From the NCBI GenBank assembly GCA_051647535.1, contig JBOFEA010000025.1, positions 1 through 64,000 on the forward strand: a stretch of DNA of 64,000 bases, written 5' to 3'. Positions 36,892-47,100 of the stretch are shown here, one piece after another. The notes under the pieces are model-generated. The model ran no database searches. It was not told where the DNA came from and saw only the letters and a program-made list of their open reading frames with translations. Position numbers and translations under genes: made by a program. The first letter of the stretch is position 1. Each line of letters opens with the position of its first letter. The stretch comes from Brevinema_A sp051647535. Its GTDB lineage: Bacteria; Spirochaetota; Brevinematia; Brevinematales; Brevinemataceae.

Positions 36892-37899
36892 ATGCATTAT
36901 AAAGAATTAGGCTTCGTTAATTCTAAAGTTATGTTTCAGATTGCAGTAAAAGATAAATTTGCTGTTCCAGCCTTTAATTTTAATAATATGGAGCAAATCC
37001 AAGCAATTGTGATGGCATGTGTTGAAGTACAGTCTCCTGTTATCCTTCAAGTTTCTAAAGGAGCGCGTGCATATGCAAATCCTATACTTCTTTCATGGAT
37101 GGGACGCGGTGCTGTAGAAATGATGAAAGCATATGCTCAAGAAAAAGGATTAGGTGAAATTCCTATGGTTCTCCATTTGGATCACGGCGATACTTTTGAA
37201 ACTTGTAAAGATTGTATTGATTCAGGATTTTCTTCCGTAATGATTGACGGTTCTCACCACGATTTTGAAACAAACGTCCAGTTATCTTGCAAAGTTGTAG
37301 AATATGCACATAGATTTGATGTCACTGTTGAAGGTGAATTAGGCGTTTTGGCAGGTGTTGAAGATGAAGTGACTGCTGAAGACCATGTGTACACACAACC
37401 TGAAGAAGTAGAAGAATTCGTCAGCAGAACAAATGTTGATTCTCTTGCTATTGCTATTGGAACATCTCATGGAGCATTCAAATTCAAACCTGGTCAAAAA
37501 CCTCAAATCCGTATGGATATCTTAAAAGAAATCGAACAAAAAATCCCTGGATTCCCAATTGTTCTTCATGGTTCTTCTTCCGTACCTCAAGATGCTGTTA
37601 ATATGATCAACAAATACGGCGGAAAATTAGAAGACTCTATCGGTATTCCGGAAGAACAGCTTTTAGAAGCTTCTCATTCTGCAGTATGCAAAATCAATAT
37701 TGATTCCGATTCCCGTCTTGTTATGACTGCTTATATCAGAAAAGAATTTGCAGAGCATCCTGGTGAATTCGATCCTAGAAAATATCTTGGACCTGCTCGT
37801 GATGCGATGAAAGAACTTTATAAACATAAATGTGAAAAAGTTCTTAACTCTGCAGGAAAAGCTCCTATTATCATGGAAGCATTAAAAAAACATTCTTAA
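36892..37899 (+). CDS. fba: Class II fructose-bisphosphate aldolase
   Basis: Splits fructose 1,6-bisphosphate into DHAP and glyceraldehyde 3-phosphate in glycolysis, using Zn2+. The 335 residues show FAVPAFNFNNMEQ at 23-35, HLDHGDTFE near 94 (Zn ligand and catalytic Asp), VEGELGVLAG near 141, GTSHGAFKF near 196 and VLHGSSSVP near 224. AAGGAG and a strong promoter suggest high expression. Codon choice is more regular than in neighbours. It is monocistronic with its own terminator. Confidence 0.95.
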   Translation: MHYKELGFVNSKVMFQIAVKDKFAVPAFNFNNMEQIQAIVMACVEVQSPVILQVSKGARAYANPILLSWMGRGAVEMMKAYAQEKGLGEIPMVLHLDHGDTFETCKDCIDSGFSSVMIDGSHHDFETNVQLSCKVVEYAHRFDVTVEGELGVLAGVEDEVTAEDHVYTQPEEVEEFVSRTNVDSLAIAIGTSHGAFKFKPGQKPQIRMDILKEIEQKIPGFPIVLHGSSSVPQDAVNMINKYGGKLEDSIGIPEEQLLEASHSAVCKINIDSDSRLVMTAYIRKEFAEHPGEFDPRKYLGPARDAMKELYKHKCEKVLNSAGKAPIIMEALKKHS

Positions 37900-37910
37900 A
37901 CCATTTACCT

Positions 37911-37946
37911 AAGCTCTCTGGTTTTTTACCGGAGAGCTTTTTTTTA
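37911..37946 (+). terminator. fba terminator
   Basis: AGCTCTCTGGT and ACCGGAGAGCT stem with a loop of T and a T8 tail. Confidence 0.9.
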
Positions 37947-38045
37947 TTAATTAAGAAATAAGAGTCTGATTGATTAAAATTTGATTTTTTATCTATTGTA
38001 AATCATAATAACGCTAATCTATTTCAAAAATACAGAGTTTATAGA

Positions 38046-39788
38046 ATGAGTTCCAAACCAATAAAAATAAACAAAAGTCTAAGATATAAAATTCTTTTTG
38101 TTGTGATTCCGTTGTTTTTGATTTCTTTTGGATTTTTAATACTCACTGCTTACTTTTCATCAAATAACGGTATTACAAATATTGCAAAAGAATTCATCGG
38201 GTACCGCTTAAAAGATGTCCTTGAATTTTCACAAACCTCTTTTGCCGAACAGCAGCTTTTAGAAGCGGCTTCATTGGTATTAGAAGAGAATACAGATTTA
38301 AATAAAAAAATTATCGATTATTCGTTAAAACTGGAGCCTGAAACATTAATTATTGTTCCATATATTAATGAAGAAATAACATCACAATCTCTATCTCATT
38401 GGACAATAGATACGAATTTCAACCAGAAGGATCTGCAAAATTTACATACGTTTCTAAATGAAAACGAAGAAAGAGCACGTATCAATCCTGAAAACAGAAA
38501 TATTTGGCTTGAATTTACTACTTGTGCAAACAAAAAATATGTAGGCTTATTTCTACCGAATATAGAATTCAATGCATGGTTTGTGCTGATTGCACCACGT
38601 GAATATTTTTATTATCCGGTCACAAATATTTTGTATTACTTTGGTATTATTGCGACTGTCAGTATTATCGTTATGATTGTATTTTTGCTGTTTTTTGTGA
38701 ATTTCCTTACCAGACCATTAGCTGAATTTGTTGATACTATATGCGATATTACCAATACCATGGATTTCGGAAAGCGAATTAAAATTTACTATTTGGATGA
38801 AATAGGATTTTTAGGTCAGTATTTCAATATTATGATAGGCGAACTCGAAAAATCCTATACTCAAATAAAAAATTACGCCTATCAAACTGTTCTTGCAAAA
38901 CAAAAAGAAGAACGTGTTCGATTTATTTTCCAAAAATACGTCCCTACCAAAGTAATTGACCAAGTATTGAATAAAACATCGTCAACCATGCTTATCGGTA
39001 CAAAACAAAATGTCACTGTATTATTTTCAGATATAAGAGATTTCACAACCATTTCCGAACAAATACAACCTGAAGATTTAGTGTTATCACTAAATGAATA
39101 TTTCACAGCAATGGTATCTCAAATCATAGCTTTAGATGGATTAGTAGATAAATTTATCGGAGATGCTATCATGGCTATTTTCGGAGCTCCAATGGTAAAT
39201 GAATACGATGCAGATAGAGCCGTAGAATCCGCACTCAACATGATCTCTGAATTAAAAAAATTCAATGAAGTACAACGAGCAAAGAAAAAAATCACATTTG
39301 ATATAGGAATAGGATTAAATACCGGAAACGCTATTGTTGGTAATATTGGTTCCGATCAAAAACTAGATTATACCGTGATTGGTGATCCGGTCAATTTGGG
39401 AGCACGTTTGGAAGGATTAACAAAATCTTACCAAATGCCGATATTAATTAGTGAATTTACAAAAAATGCTATACTCAACCCAGACAAGTTTTTCTTTATC
39501 AATGTTGATACAGTAAGAGTTAAAGGAAAAGCATTTCCAGTAACCATATACAGTCCTCTAAAACAAGAAGATATATCAAGTCTGCAAAAAGAATTTTACA
39601 ATATATTCCACGAAGGTCAACATTTCTATTATGAAGGACAATTTACAAAAGCATTGAATATTTTTCTTTCGTTAAAAGAGCATCCGGCAATACACTCACT
39701 ATTACATTTATACATAAAACGATGCAACCATCTCATTCAAAATCCTCCGGATTCATGGGATGGAGTGGAAACTTGGAAAACAAAATAA
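38046..39788 (+). CDS. Membrane adenylate/guanylate cyclase (class III)
   Basis: 580 residues: transmembrane helix at about 15-38, an extracytoplasmic sensor region to about 195, a second helix at about 198-222, a HAMP-like linker (FLTRPLAEFVDTI), then a catalytic domain at about 315-500. The metal-binding Asp residues are D329 (FSDIRDFTT) and D373 (FIGDAIMAIFG). GIGLNTGNAIVGNIGS and YTVIGDPVNLGARLEGLT complete the site, and Thr in DYTVIGD favours ATP as substrate. It probably makes cAMP in response to an external signal. The start ATG has only a weak Shine-Dalgarno sequence. A helical tail of 80 residues follows. Confidence 0.88.
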   Translation: MSSKPIKINKSLRYKILFVVIPLFLISFGFLILTAYFSSNNGITNIAKEFIGYRLKDVLEFSQTSFAEQQLLEAASLVLEENTDLNKKIIDYSLKLEPETLIIVPYINEEITSQSLSHWTIDTNFNQKDLQNLHTFLNENEERARINPENRNIWLEFTTCANKKYVGLFLPNIEFNAWFVLIAPREYFYYPVTNILYYFGIIATVSIIVMIVFLLFFVNFLTRPLAEFVDTICDITNTMDFGKRIKIYYLDEIGFLGQYFNIMIGELEKSYTQIKNYAYQTVLAKQKEERVRFIFQKYVPTKVIDQVLNKTSSTMLIGTKQNVTVLFSDIRDFTTISEQIQPEDLVLSLNEYFTAMVSQIIALDGLVDKFIGDAIMAIFGAPMVNEYDADRAVESALNMISELKKFNEVQRAKKKITFDIGIGLNTGNAIVGNIGSDQKLDYTVIGDPVNLGARLEGLTKSYQMPILISEFTKNAILNPDKFFFINVDTVRVKGKAFPVTIYSPLKQEDISSLQKEFYNIFHEGQHFYYEGQFTKALNIFLSLKEHPAIHSLLHLYIKRCNHLIQNPPDSWDGVETWKTK

Positions 39789-39813
39789 TCCAAAAAATAA
39801 ACGCGGAAATATT

Positions 39814-40326
39814 ATGTTTAAAAACAAAAACTCGATTTGGACACTGGAACTGTTTTATAAATATATCAAGTTCGTTAAAGGAACCCATCTCAAACAACAG
39901 ATGATAGACTTTACTGGAATTGAAAACCTACAGTCACTAATATTAGACCACCCTTACCCTATTTATAAAAAAATCGGAGGAGTAAGTATTGAAACAGGCT
40001 CTATAACGATAAAACAAAGTTCCTTTACAGAAATTTTATCAATTGTATCTGATTTTTTATTTATTTCAAAACATACTGTATTTCCGTCCCAAAATATCAA
40101 AGCATTAGTGAAATGGGCAAACCAATTAGATTTGGAACCACCGTTTCCGGAAGCATGTTCGGGATATATCTTAAATAACGAATTGGTTTACTTTGGAGAA
40201 ATAGACAATACTTCGATTATCCAATTTAAATACAAAAGTTTCGAAATTACAACATTTACCCTTTACCAGCTGTCATTTATTCATACAAAAGAAGGATTAT
40301 ACATATATCTGCAGAAAAACGGTTAA
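39814..40326 (+). CDS. Unknown protein, 170 aa, following the cyclase gene
   Basis: ATG 39814 lies 25 bases after the cyclase stop with a weak GCGGAA ribosome-binding site; an in-frame ATG at 39760 inside the cyclase gene is possible but has none. No signal or membrane segment; mixed alpha/beta with several Phe/Tyr-rich strands. No family recognised. The position suggests a role connected with the cyclase (inference). Confidence 0.55.
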   Translation: MFKNKNSIWTLELFYKYIKFVKGTHLKQQMIDFTGIENLQSLILDHPYPIYKKIGGVSIETGSITIKQSSFTEILSIVSDFLFISKHTVFPSQNIKALVKWANQLDLEPPFPEACSGYILNNELVYFGEIDNTSIIQFKYKSFEITTFTLYQLSFIHTKEGLYIYLQKNG

Positions 40327-40383
40327 AAATGATATAAAAATATATATATATTAAATATTTTTTGATTTTTTTCTTAATAACAC

Positions 40384-40415
40384 TTGCTATTTTTATAAAA
40401 TTAACTTATTATAAT
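40384..40415 (+). promoter_or_regulatory. Promoter of the HU-family gene
   Basis: TTGCTA (40384-40389), 17 bp, TATTAT (40407-40412); TATAAT at 40410-40415 overlaps. Confidence 0.5.
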
Positions 40416-40462
40416 ATATAAAGACAAAGAAATATTAGATACTAAATTTGGAGGATTCATTC

Positions 40463-40747
40463 ATGAGTACATCTAAAGTCACATATGTTGCAATCGGAGA
40501 AGCTGTTGCGTCAAAATTAGGGATGCCTAAAAGTAAAGGTGCAGAATTAGGACGTACATTTGTTGGAGAAATTATTGAGAGTTTAAAAAAAGGGACTTCT
40601 GTAGAATTAACAGGACTAGCCACTTTATCAATAGAAACAACAAAAGCCCGTACAGGTCACAATCCTAAAACGAGAGAAGTAATTCAAATTCCAGCAAAGA
40701 AAAGAGTTAAAACTTCTGTCTCCGGAAAATTAAAGAAAAGTTTATAA
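40463..40747 (+). CDS. HU/IHF-family DNA-binding protein
   Basis: 94 residues from ATG 40463, 8 bases after GGAGG. HU-type proteins bend DNA and organise the nucleoid. The fold signature is visible: N-terminal helices with AIGEAVASKLGMPKSKGAELGRTFVGEIIESL, GTSVELTGLATLSIE strands, then the DNA-binding arm (ARTGHNPKTREVIQIPAKKRVKTSVS) with the proline at the intercalating position (NPKT) and the final helix. GLATL replaces the common GFGTF core. Monocistronic, with a strong terminator. Confidence 0.93.
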   Translation: MSTSKVTYVAIGEAVASKLGMPKSKGAELGRTFVGEIIESLKKGTSVELTGLATLSIETTKARTGHNPKTREVIQIPAKKRVKTSVSGKLKKSL

Positions 40748-40755
40748 ATACACAA

Positions 40756-40790
40756 AAGAAAAGCTCTGATACCAGAGCTTTTCTTATATA
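40756..40790 (+). terminator. Terminator of the HU gene
   Basis: AAGAAAAGCTCTG-ATAC-CAGAGCTTTTCTT: 13-bp stem, T-rich end. Confidence 0.88.
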
Positions 40791-40868
40791 TAACTCTATA
40801 AATACTCTAAAATTTAACATTATTCTTAAACTTTTATTATTTAATAGATAATATCAAAGGAGAAACAT

Positions 40869-42284
40869 ATGAAAGAACGATTCAAAATTTCTGAATTTGG
40901 AGGAATAATCCTTTCAGAATTACAAAAAATCGGGCAAGCACTTGTCCTTCCTATTGCAGTCCTTCCTATTGCTGGAATTTTGCTTCGATTAGGTCAACCA
41001 GATTTATTAAATAATTCAGTTATTTCTGAAGCAGGACTAGCCATTTTTGCAAATTTAGCATTGCTCTTTGCAATTGGAATTGCAGGCGGATTGTCAAAAG
41101 ATCGTGACATTGCTGCAGGATTAGCCGGAGGAGTCGCCTATCTAATTTTAAGTTCCGTAACAAAAACAATCAATCCAGAAAATGATTTGTTAATTTTTGG
41201 AGGTGTTATTGCCGGTTTTATAGGTGGATATACTTATAATAATTTCTATCAAACAAAATTACCCGAATATCTAGCTTTTTTTGGAGGTAAACGTTTTGTT
41301 CCTATTATGGCAGGATTGATCGCATTAGGAACAGCATTGATTTTAGGAAACATTTGGCCTGAAATAAGTGAAAATATTAAAAATTTTGCAGAATGGATTA
41401 CTTCCGCAGGTGCTTTTGGATTATTTGTATATGGTGTATTCAATAGAATATTAATTCCTTTTGGCTTACAGCATATCATTGAAAAATATGCTTATTTTGC
41501 TTTAGGCTCTTTTACTGACGCTTCCGGCAAAACCGTTGTCGGAGATTTAAACAGATTTTTTGCTGGTGATCCTTCTGCCGGTATGTTTATGTCAGGATTT
41601 TATCCTATTATGATGTTCGGACTTCCTGCCGCTGCATACGCTATGTATCTTGCAACTCCTAAAGAAAACAGAAAAGCTGTTTTCGGTTTATTCTTTAGTG
41701 TTGCTCTTACAAGCCTTCTTACAGGAGTCACAGAACCTATTGAATTTTCATTCTTATTCGTTGCACCTGTTTTATTTGCCATACATGCGTTATTTATGGG
41801 ATTAAGCTTTGCATTAGCAGATATTGTTGGATTAAAAGCCGGATTTACATTTTCAGGCGGATTAATTGATATGATTTTGTCTTGGAAATATTTCACTAAC
41901 GGAGAATTAATTTTTGTTTTGGGTGCAGGATTTGCAGCAGCTTACTTTATCGTGTTTTATTTTATGATCAAAATGCTCTCTCTTCAAACTCCAGGTCAGC
42001 AGGATCTCCCTTCTGATACAACACAAACACTCAAATCTCAAAAAAATTCTTACTCGGATCTCGCTCCACTATATTTGAAAGCAATTGGCGGTAAAGATAA
42101 TATTAATGAACTAACAAATTGCGTCACCAGATTGAGATTGAAACTTAAAAATACTGATCTTGTAGATGAAAGTACATTAAAAAGTTTAGGTGCTAAGGGC
42201 ATTATCAAACTTCATGATTCTGTACAAATTGTTATCGGTTCAGATGTGGAATTTGCAGCAGCAGCCATTAAAGAACTTATGTAA
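40869..42284 (+). CDS. PTS EIICB permease, glucose/N-acetylglucosamine family (NagE-like)
   Basis: 471 residues. EIIC imports the sugar while EIIB phosphorylates it. Eight or more membrane segments cover about 20-385. The EIIC motifs GMFMSGFYPIMMFGLPAAAYAMY and TGVTEPIEFSFLF are present, and the former is closer to NagE than to PtsG. EIIB follows at about 400-471 with phospho-Cys418 in ELTNCVTRLRL. No EIIA is attached, so a separate EIIA-Crr must serve. AAAGGAG precedes the start. The glucose versus GlcNAc preference cannot be settled by eye. Confidence 0.88.
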   Translation: MKERFKISEFGGIILSELQKIGQALVLPIAVLPIAGILLRLGQPDLLNNSVISEAGLAIFANLALLFAIGIAGGLSKDRDIAAGLAGGVAYLILSSVTKTINPENDLLIFGGVIAGFIGGYTYNNFYQTKLPEYLAFFGGKRFVPIMAGLIALGTALILGNIWPEISENIKNFAEWITSAGAFGLFVYGVFNRILIPFGLQHIIEKYAYFALGSFTDASGKTVVGDLNRFFAGDPSAGMFMSGFYPIMMFGLPAAAYAMYLATPKENRKAVFGLFFSVALTSLLTGVTEPIEFSFLFVAPVLFAIHALFMGLSFALADIVGLKAGFTFSGGLIDMILSWKYFTNGELIFVLGAGFAAAYFIVFYFMIKMLSLQTPGQQDLPSDTTQTLKSQKNSYSDLAPLYLKAIGGKDNINELTNCVTRLRLKLKNTDLVDESTLKSLGAKGIIKLHDSVQIVIGSDVEFAAAAIKELM

Positions 42285-42309
42285 TCTGTCCTTAAATACA
42301 AAGCAACAT

Positions 42310-42361
42310 GGTAATAATATCATTATTTCAAATAATTTTCACAAGTAATGATATTATTACC
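42310..42361. repeat. Perfect 16-bp inverted repeat between convergent genes
   Basis: 42310-42325 and 42346-42361 are reverse complements, spacer 20 bases. It includes the stop codon of the minus-strand gene. No T-run follows on either side, so a classical terminator is not clear. Confidence 0.85.
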
Positions 42362-42697
42362 AAATAAATTTTCCACGTGCTGAAACAAACGCTTAAAATC
42401 TCCTCCCTGCTTTAAAAACAGTTCCAAACAATTACGGAATTCAATAAATGCAGTACCTTTATCTGTCACAGGCTTATGCATTTCCGGTTTTAAGATGGGA
42501 GACAATTCCAAATAAATAGACTGAAACAAAATTTTAGTATTTCCTTTGGAAGGATGGATAGGAATTTCCAAACGTTTAAAAATATTCTCACCTACATAAA
42601 TATCAGGTGTATGTTTCGTGGAACAATTGGTAATAGTAGCCCAAAATAATATAAACTCCTGTGTCAAATCATGAATGGTTATTACTTTTTCATACAT
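42323..42697 (-). CDS. Unknown protein, 124 aa
   Basis: Cytoplasmic. AAAGGAG precedes the ATG, supporting translation. Starts MYEKVITIHDLTQEFILFW; beta-strand rich in the middle, helical at the end (FRNCLELFLKQGGDFKRLFQHVENLF). PilZ-like composition crossed my mind, but the RxxxR and DxSxxG motifs are absent. No family recognised. Confidence 0.6.
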   Translation of the reverse strand: MYEKVITIHDLTQEFILFWATITNCSTKHTPDIYVGENIFKRLEIPIHPSKGNTKILFQSIYLELSPILKPEMHKPVTDKGTAFIEFRNCLELFLKQGGDFKRLFQHVENLFGNNIITCENYLK

Positions 42698-42795
42698 TTG
42701 ATGCTCCTTTAAATATTTAATAAATATAACACTTAATTATAATATATTAAACTTAATTATATTTAGTCAAAAATCACATATAGTAGGAAAAGTTT

Positions 42796-43779
42796 ATGAA
42801 AATTATTATTGATACAGATCCTGGTATTGATGACGCTATGGCATTGTTGTTAGCAGCATCATCTCCAAAAATTTCTATTGAAGCAATAACAAACGTCACC
42901 GGTAATACCAAAGTAGATCAATGTGTAAGAAATACCTTTAAAATATTAGATGTATGCAATAGACTTGATATTCCTGTGTACCGTGGAGCTGAAAAGCCGC
43001 TGATCAAACCATATTTCGAAGGAGACGGAAAAGTTCATGGAAAAGATGGACTTGGAGATCTTAATTTCCCTGAAGTTGAAAAGAAACTTGAACAACTTCC
43101 TGCATATCAATATTTGATAAAAACTGCCTCGGAATTTCCTGAAGAAATCACACTAGCATGCATAGGTCCTTTAACAAACATTGCCTTAGCCATACAGAAT
43201 GATCCAAACTTTGCAAAAAACATTAAAAAACTTGTTATAATGGGTGGTGCAAAATGCGGTGGAAATCTCTCGCCTGTAGCTGAATTTAATATTTGGGATG
43301 ACCCAGATGCTGCAAAAATAGTCTTTGAAGCAGGATTTAACGAAATCATCGTTATCGGCTTGGACGTCACTCACAAAGTAATCCTATCACCAAACCTTCA
43401 AGAGCTTCTCAAACAATACAATACTCCTCAATCAATATTCATTTCAAAAATTACAAATTTTTATAATACTTTTCATTGGAAAAGTGAAAAAATTTTAGGT
43501 TGCTATATGCACGATCCCTTAGTTATAGGATATTTGATCGATCCTGAAATATTTAAACTACAGGATGCTTTTATATCTATTGTCACGGAAGGACAAGCAA
43601 TAGGCCAAACTATCGTGGACATAAACGGAACTTGGAATAATAATATTTGCAACTGTAAATTTGCATACCAAGTGGATTCAAAGAAATTTTTAGAAATATT
43701 TTTTAATAACATTGTTCCCAATCAGCAAGAAGATAATATTCGCATTATCAATCAAGAATTTTCTCGTCCTGAATATTAA
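42796..43779 (+). CDS. Inosine/uridine-preferring nucleoside hydrolase
   Basis: 327 residues. Hydrolyses ribonucleosides to base and ribose for salvage. The Ca2+/ribose-binding N-terminus DTDPGIDDAMALLLA (6-20) is intact, with TNVTGNT near 33, GPLTNIALAI near 119, MGGAKCGGN near 149, NIWDDPDAAKIVF near 166 and the late HDPLVIGYLI motif. AGGA precedes the start. Monocistronic; complements the purA/purB salvage route (inference). Confidence 0.93.
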   Translation: MKIIIDTDPGIDDAMALLLAASSPKISIEAITNVTGNTKVDQCVRNTFKILDVCNRLDIPVYRGAEKPLIKPYFEGDGKVHGKDGLGDLNFPEVEKKLEQLPAYQYLIKTASEFPEEITLACIGPLTNIALAIQNDPNFAKNIKKLVIMGGAKCGGNLSPVAEFNIWDDPDAAKIVFEAGFNEIIVIGLDVTHKVILSPNLQELLKQYNTPQSIFISKITNFYNTFHWKSEKILGCYMHDPLVIGYLIDPEIFKLQDAFISIVTEGQAIGQTIVDINGTWNNNICNCKFAYQVDSKKFLEIFFNNIVPNQQEDNIRIINQEFSRPEY

Positions 43780-43831
43780 ATTTTTTTTGATTTTTTAAAA
43801 AATATAGTATAATATATTAAGGAGTATTACT

Positions 43832-44038
43832 ATGTCAGAAAAAAGCAAAATTATTTGTACCTGTTTAGGAATTACCAAAGCAGAATTGGAAAAAGCCATA
43901 TCAGAAATTCCTAACTGTACATTGGATCAATTAATTGATGCTACTGGTGCTGGAAGTATTTGTGGAATGTGCATTGACGGTTCAAATGGAGAAGATGAAT
44001 GTCTTCAATCTATTCTTCAGTCTTCAGTAAATACCTAA
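43832..44038 (+). CDS. BFD-like [2Fe-2S] protein
   Basis: 68 residues. C9-x-C11 and C44-x2-C47 are spaced as in bacterioferritin-associated ferredoxin (Bfd) and NifU-middle BFD domains, with the T-L-D-Q-L helix between. It binds a [2Fe-2S] cluster and probably passes electrons. AAGGAG lies before the ATG. No bacterioferritin gene is near, so the partner is unknown. A large palindrome follows the stop. Confidence 0.85.
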   Translation: MSEKSKIICTCLGITKAELEKAISEIPNCTLDQLIDATGAGSICGMCIDGSNGEDECLQSILQSSVNT

Positions 44039-44062
44039 TTTATTTGAATAAATCACACTTTT

Positions 44063-44100
44063 TACAAATATAGTTATATTTATATATAACTATATTTGTA
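44063..44100 (+). promoter_or_regulatory. Perfect 17-bp hairpin immediately before the RND gene's ribosome-binding site
   Basis: Arms 44063-44079 and 44084-44100, loop TTAT. All 17 pairs are perfect. It has no T-run, so it is more likely an operator or mRNA leader hairpin than a terminator. The 3' arm ends 3 bases before GGAG at 44104-44107. Confidence 0.75.
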
Positions 44101-47100
44101 TGGGGAGTTCATTATAAAAAAGTTTATTTATTTCTTTTCAGATAATTTAAAAATTACAAATATATTACTAATTACTATTCTTATATTGGGAATTACTGTT
44201 AATTTCCTTCTTAAAAGAGAAGTCACTCCATTTGTTGAAGCACACGCTGTTCATATTAATATCTATAGCCCAGGATTGTCAGCTCAAGATATTGAGCAAG
44301 ACGTAATTGCTGTATTTGAAGAAGAAATCCAAGGATTTGAAATCAAAACAAGCTATCACTCTTTTGCAAATGATTCTTATGGAAAAATTATGATTTCTCT
44401 CCCTGTAAACAAAAATCTCAGAGAATCCAGAGAAAATCTTATTCAATTATTAAAACATACTCCTAATATTCCTGAACATACACGTATTAAAATTACAGAG
44501 GAAGGTGGAAATTCACTTCCTATGTATTATTTTACTTTATCTCTTAAAGATTCCACTAATCAATCTCTCTTACAGCAATATGCAAGCCAAATCAATAAAG
44601 AAATCAAAAAAATATCAGAAATATCAGATACTGAAGTCGGTGGATTACTTTCTAAAGAAGTTCATATAAATGTTGATCCTAAAAATATAAAAAAATTGTA
44701 TATTTCATTTTATGAAATCGTAAAAGCAATTCGAAATCGAAATATCAATACCATGAGTGGTACTATTGAAACAGATCAAGAAGAAAAATTATTAATCACA
44801 GATGCATCTTTCAAAAATTCTCTTGATATTACAAACACCATTATCAGATCAAACTTTGAAAAAAAATCTATCCTTTTAAAAGATGTTGCAAACATTACAG
44901 AAGGTTTTGAAACAGCACCATATGATGTATATATTAACGGTAAACCCGGTGTATTCTTTGGAATAAAAGCAAAACACAATACTGATATTTCCAAATTAAC
45001 AAAAAAGATTGATACGTACATCAACCAAACAAAAAAATTACTGCCAAAAGAATTAGAATTAACTGTTGTTAACAAAAGAGCTGATAGTATTAATGAAATT
45101 TTAGATTTAACTCTGTACAGTATACTAGGCAATATCTGTATTGTATTTCTAATTTTACTAATATTCTTAGATCGCCGAACTGCTTTTTGGACAACAATGA
45201 GTATTTTAATTTCAATAGCAACAGTATTGATTGTGATGTATTTAAGCGGTATTACCATGAATATTATTACATTAGCCGGTATTATCACAGTATTAGGCAT
45301 GTTGGTAGACCATGGTATTATTATTTCTGAAAATATTTATCACTACAAAGAGCAAGGCTATAAACCTCAAAAAGCCGTTATATTGGGAATTCAAGAAGTA
45401 TTTTTTCCTATCTTAATCACTGTGGCTACAACTATTGCAGCGTTTCTCCCCCTACTCCTTATTAAGGATACTATTGGAGATCTTATCAAACCGTTGCCTA
45501 TTGTTATTTGTTTAGCATTAATTTTTAGTTTCTTAGATGCTGTCCTATTCTTACCGGTTCATTTGATGCATACAGATATTAAAAAAGCTCATTTGGAAAA
45601 ACCTTGGATCGAAAAATTAAAAAATTATTACGGTACGTTTTTACAACACGTATTAAAAAATCGTAGCTTGGTATTGGGTATTTTTATTACTATATTCATT
45701 GCTACAAGTATTTTGGCTGTGAAAATGTTCAAAGGATTTATATTGCTGGAACCAATAGGAGTCGGTAGTATTTATATTAATTTAGAAGCAAAAGGCGGTA
45801 TAAGTCGCCAAGAAATGTACCAGTACGTGACTCAAATAAAATCGATTGTCGAAAAATCTATTCCGGCAAATGAACGCTCTGCTATAAAAGAAGATATTGG
45901 AAAATACCATATTTTGTCTTTTTCCAGTAAAGGATTTTCACCAAATAGAGGTCAAATTTCAGTATACCTTACCCCTATGTCTAATCGTACTCGCACATTT
46001 GATCAAATATTAGATGTTGTTCAAAAAGATATTGATGCTTCTCCTTACAAGACCAACTTCACTAGAATTTTCTATGACTCCTTTGGATTGGTTCCTAAAA
46101 CAGCAAATGCACTAAATATCAGATTCTTACAAAAATCATTTTCTGATTCACTTAACTATATTGACGCTATGAAGGAAGTTTATAATTATGTATTAGGATT
46201 AGAAGGCGTAATTAATCCAGAACACTCAGCATTAAGCGGTAAAAAAAAACTATTGATTAATTTTAATTACGAACAAATGGCTAGATTAGGACTTGATGTT
46301 CATACTGTATCAGAAACTTTAAAAATTGCAGCAAACGGTTTGAATACTTCCTTGTGGCGTTCTTATACAGAGAAAATTCCTTATATCGTCCGATTAACTC
46401 CTGATTCCAAAAACGATATCAATCAAATAAGAAATATTGATATTCCAAATTTTTTCTCCAGTTTAATACCATTAAAGGAAATAGCTGAAATTAATGAAAT
46501 TGAAGGATCTGCAGATATTTTAAGAAGCTTGGGTGAACGCATGACAGAAATATACATTGATATTGATCCGAAACTTACTACTCCTACATTAATAGAAAAA
46601 CAAATTCTAGATTTTTATGCAACAATTCAACAAAAATATACTGACGTCACTCTTCAATTGGAAGGTGAAAGTAAATCAATTTCTAATGCATTTGCAGATT
46701 TAAAAATTTCTTTTTTTATTTCTCTAATAATAATTTACGTTATCTTATTTATATTATTTAAAAATTCTCTTCAACCTTTTATTGTATTATTAGCAATACC
46801 GTTTGGTATGATAGGATCGATTTGGGCATTTTATTTCCATGGACAGGTTCTAAGTTTCATGTCTTTAATAGGTATAGTAGGATTAAGTGGAGTAGTAGTT
46901 AACGATGCCGTTGTTATGGTAGATATGATTAATCAAACAATAAAAAAAGATGCCCATAACAAACCCTCCCAAACAGAAATTATAAATATGATCACTATAG
47001 GTGCAAAACATCGATTCAAAGCTGTTATTTTAACAACGTTAACAACTGTATTAGGATTACTTCCATCTATCTATACATTAAAAGGTTCTGCAAATCTTAT

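Noticed and set aside
44776..45300. Long minus-strand ORF inside the RND gene
   Set aside because: It lies wholly antisense to a clear transporter, with no ribosome-binding site and no recognisable product.
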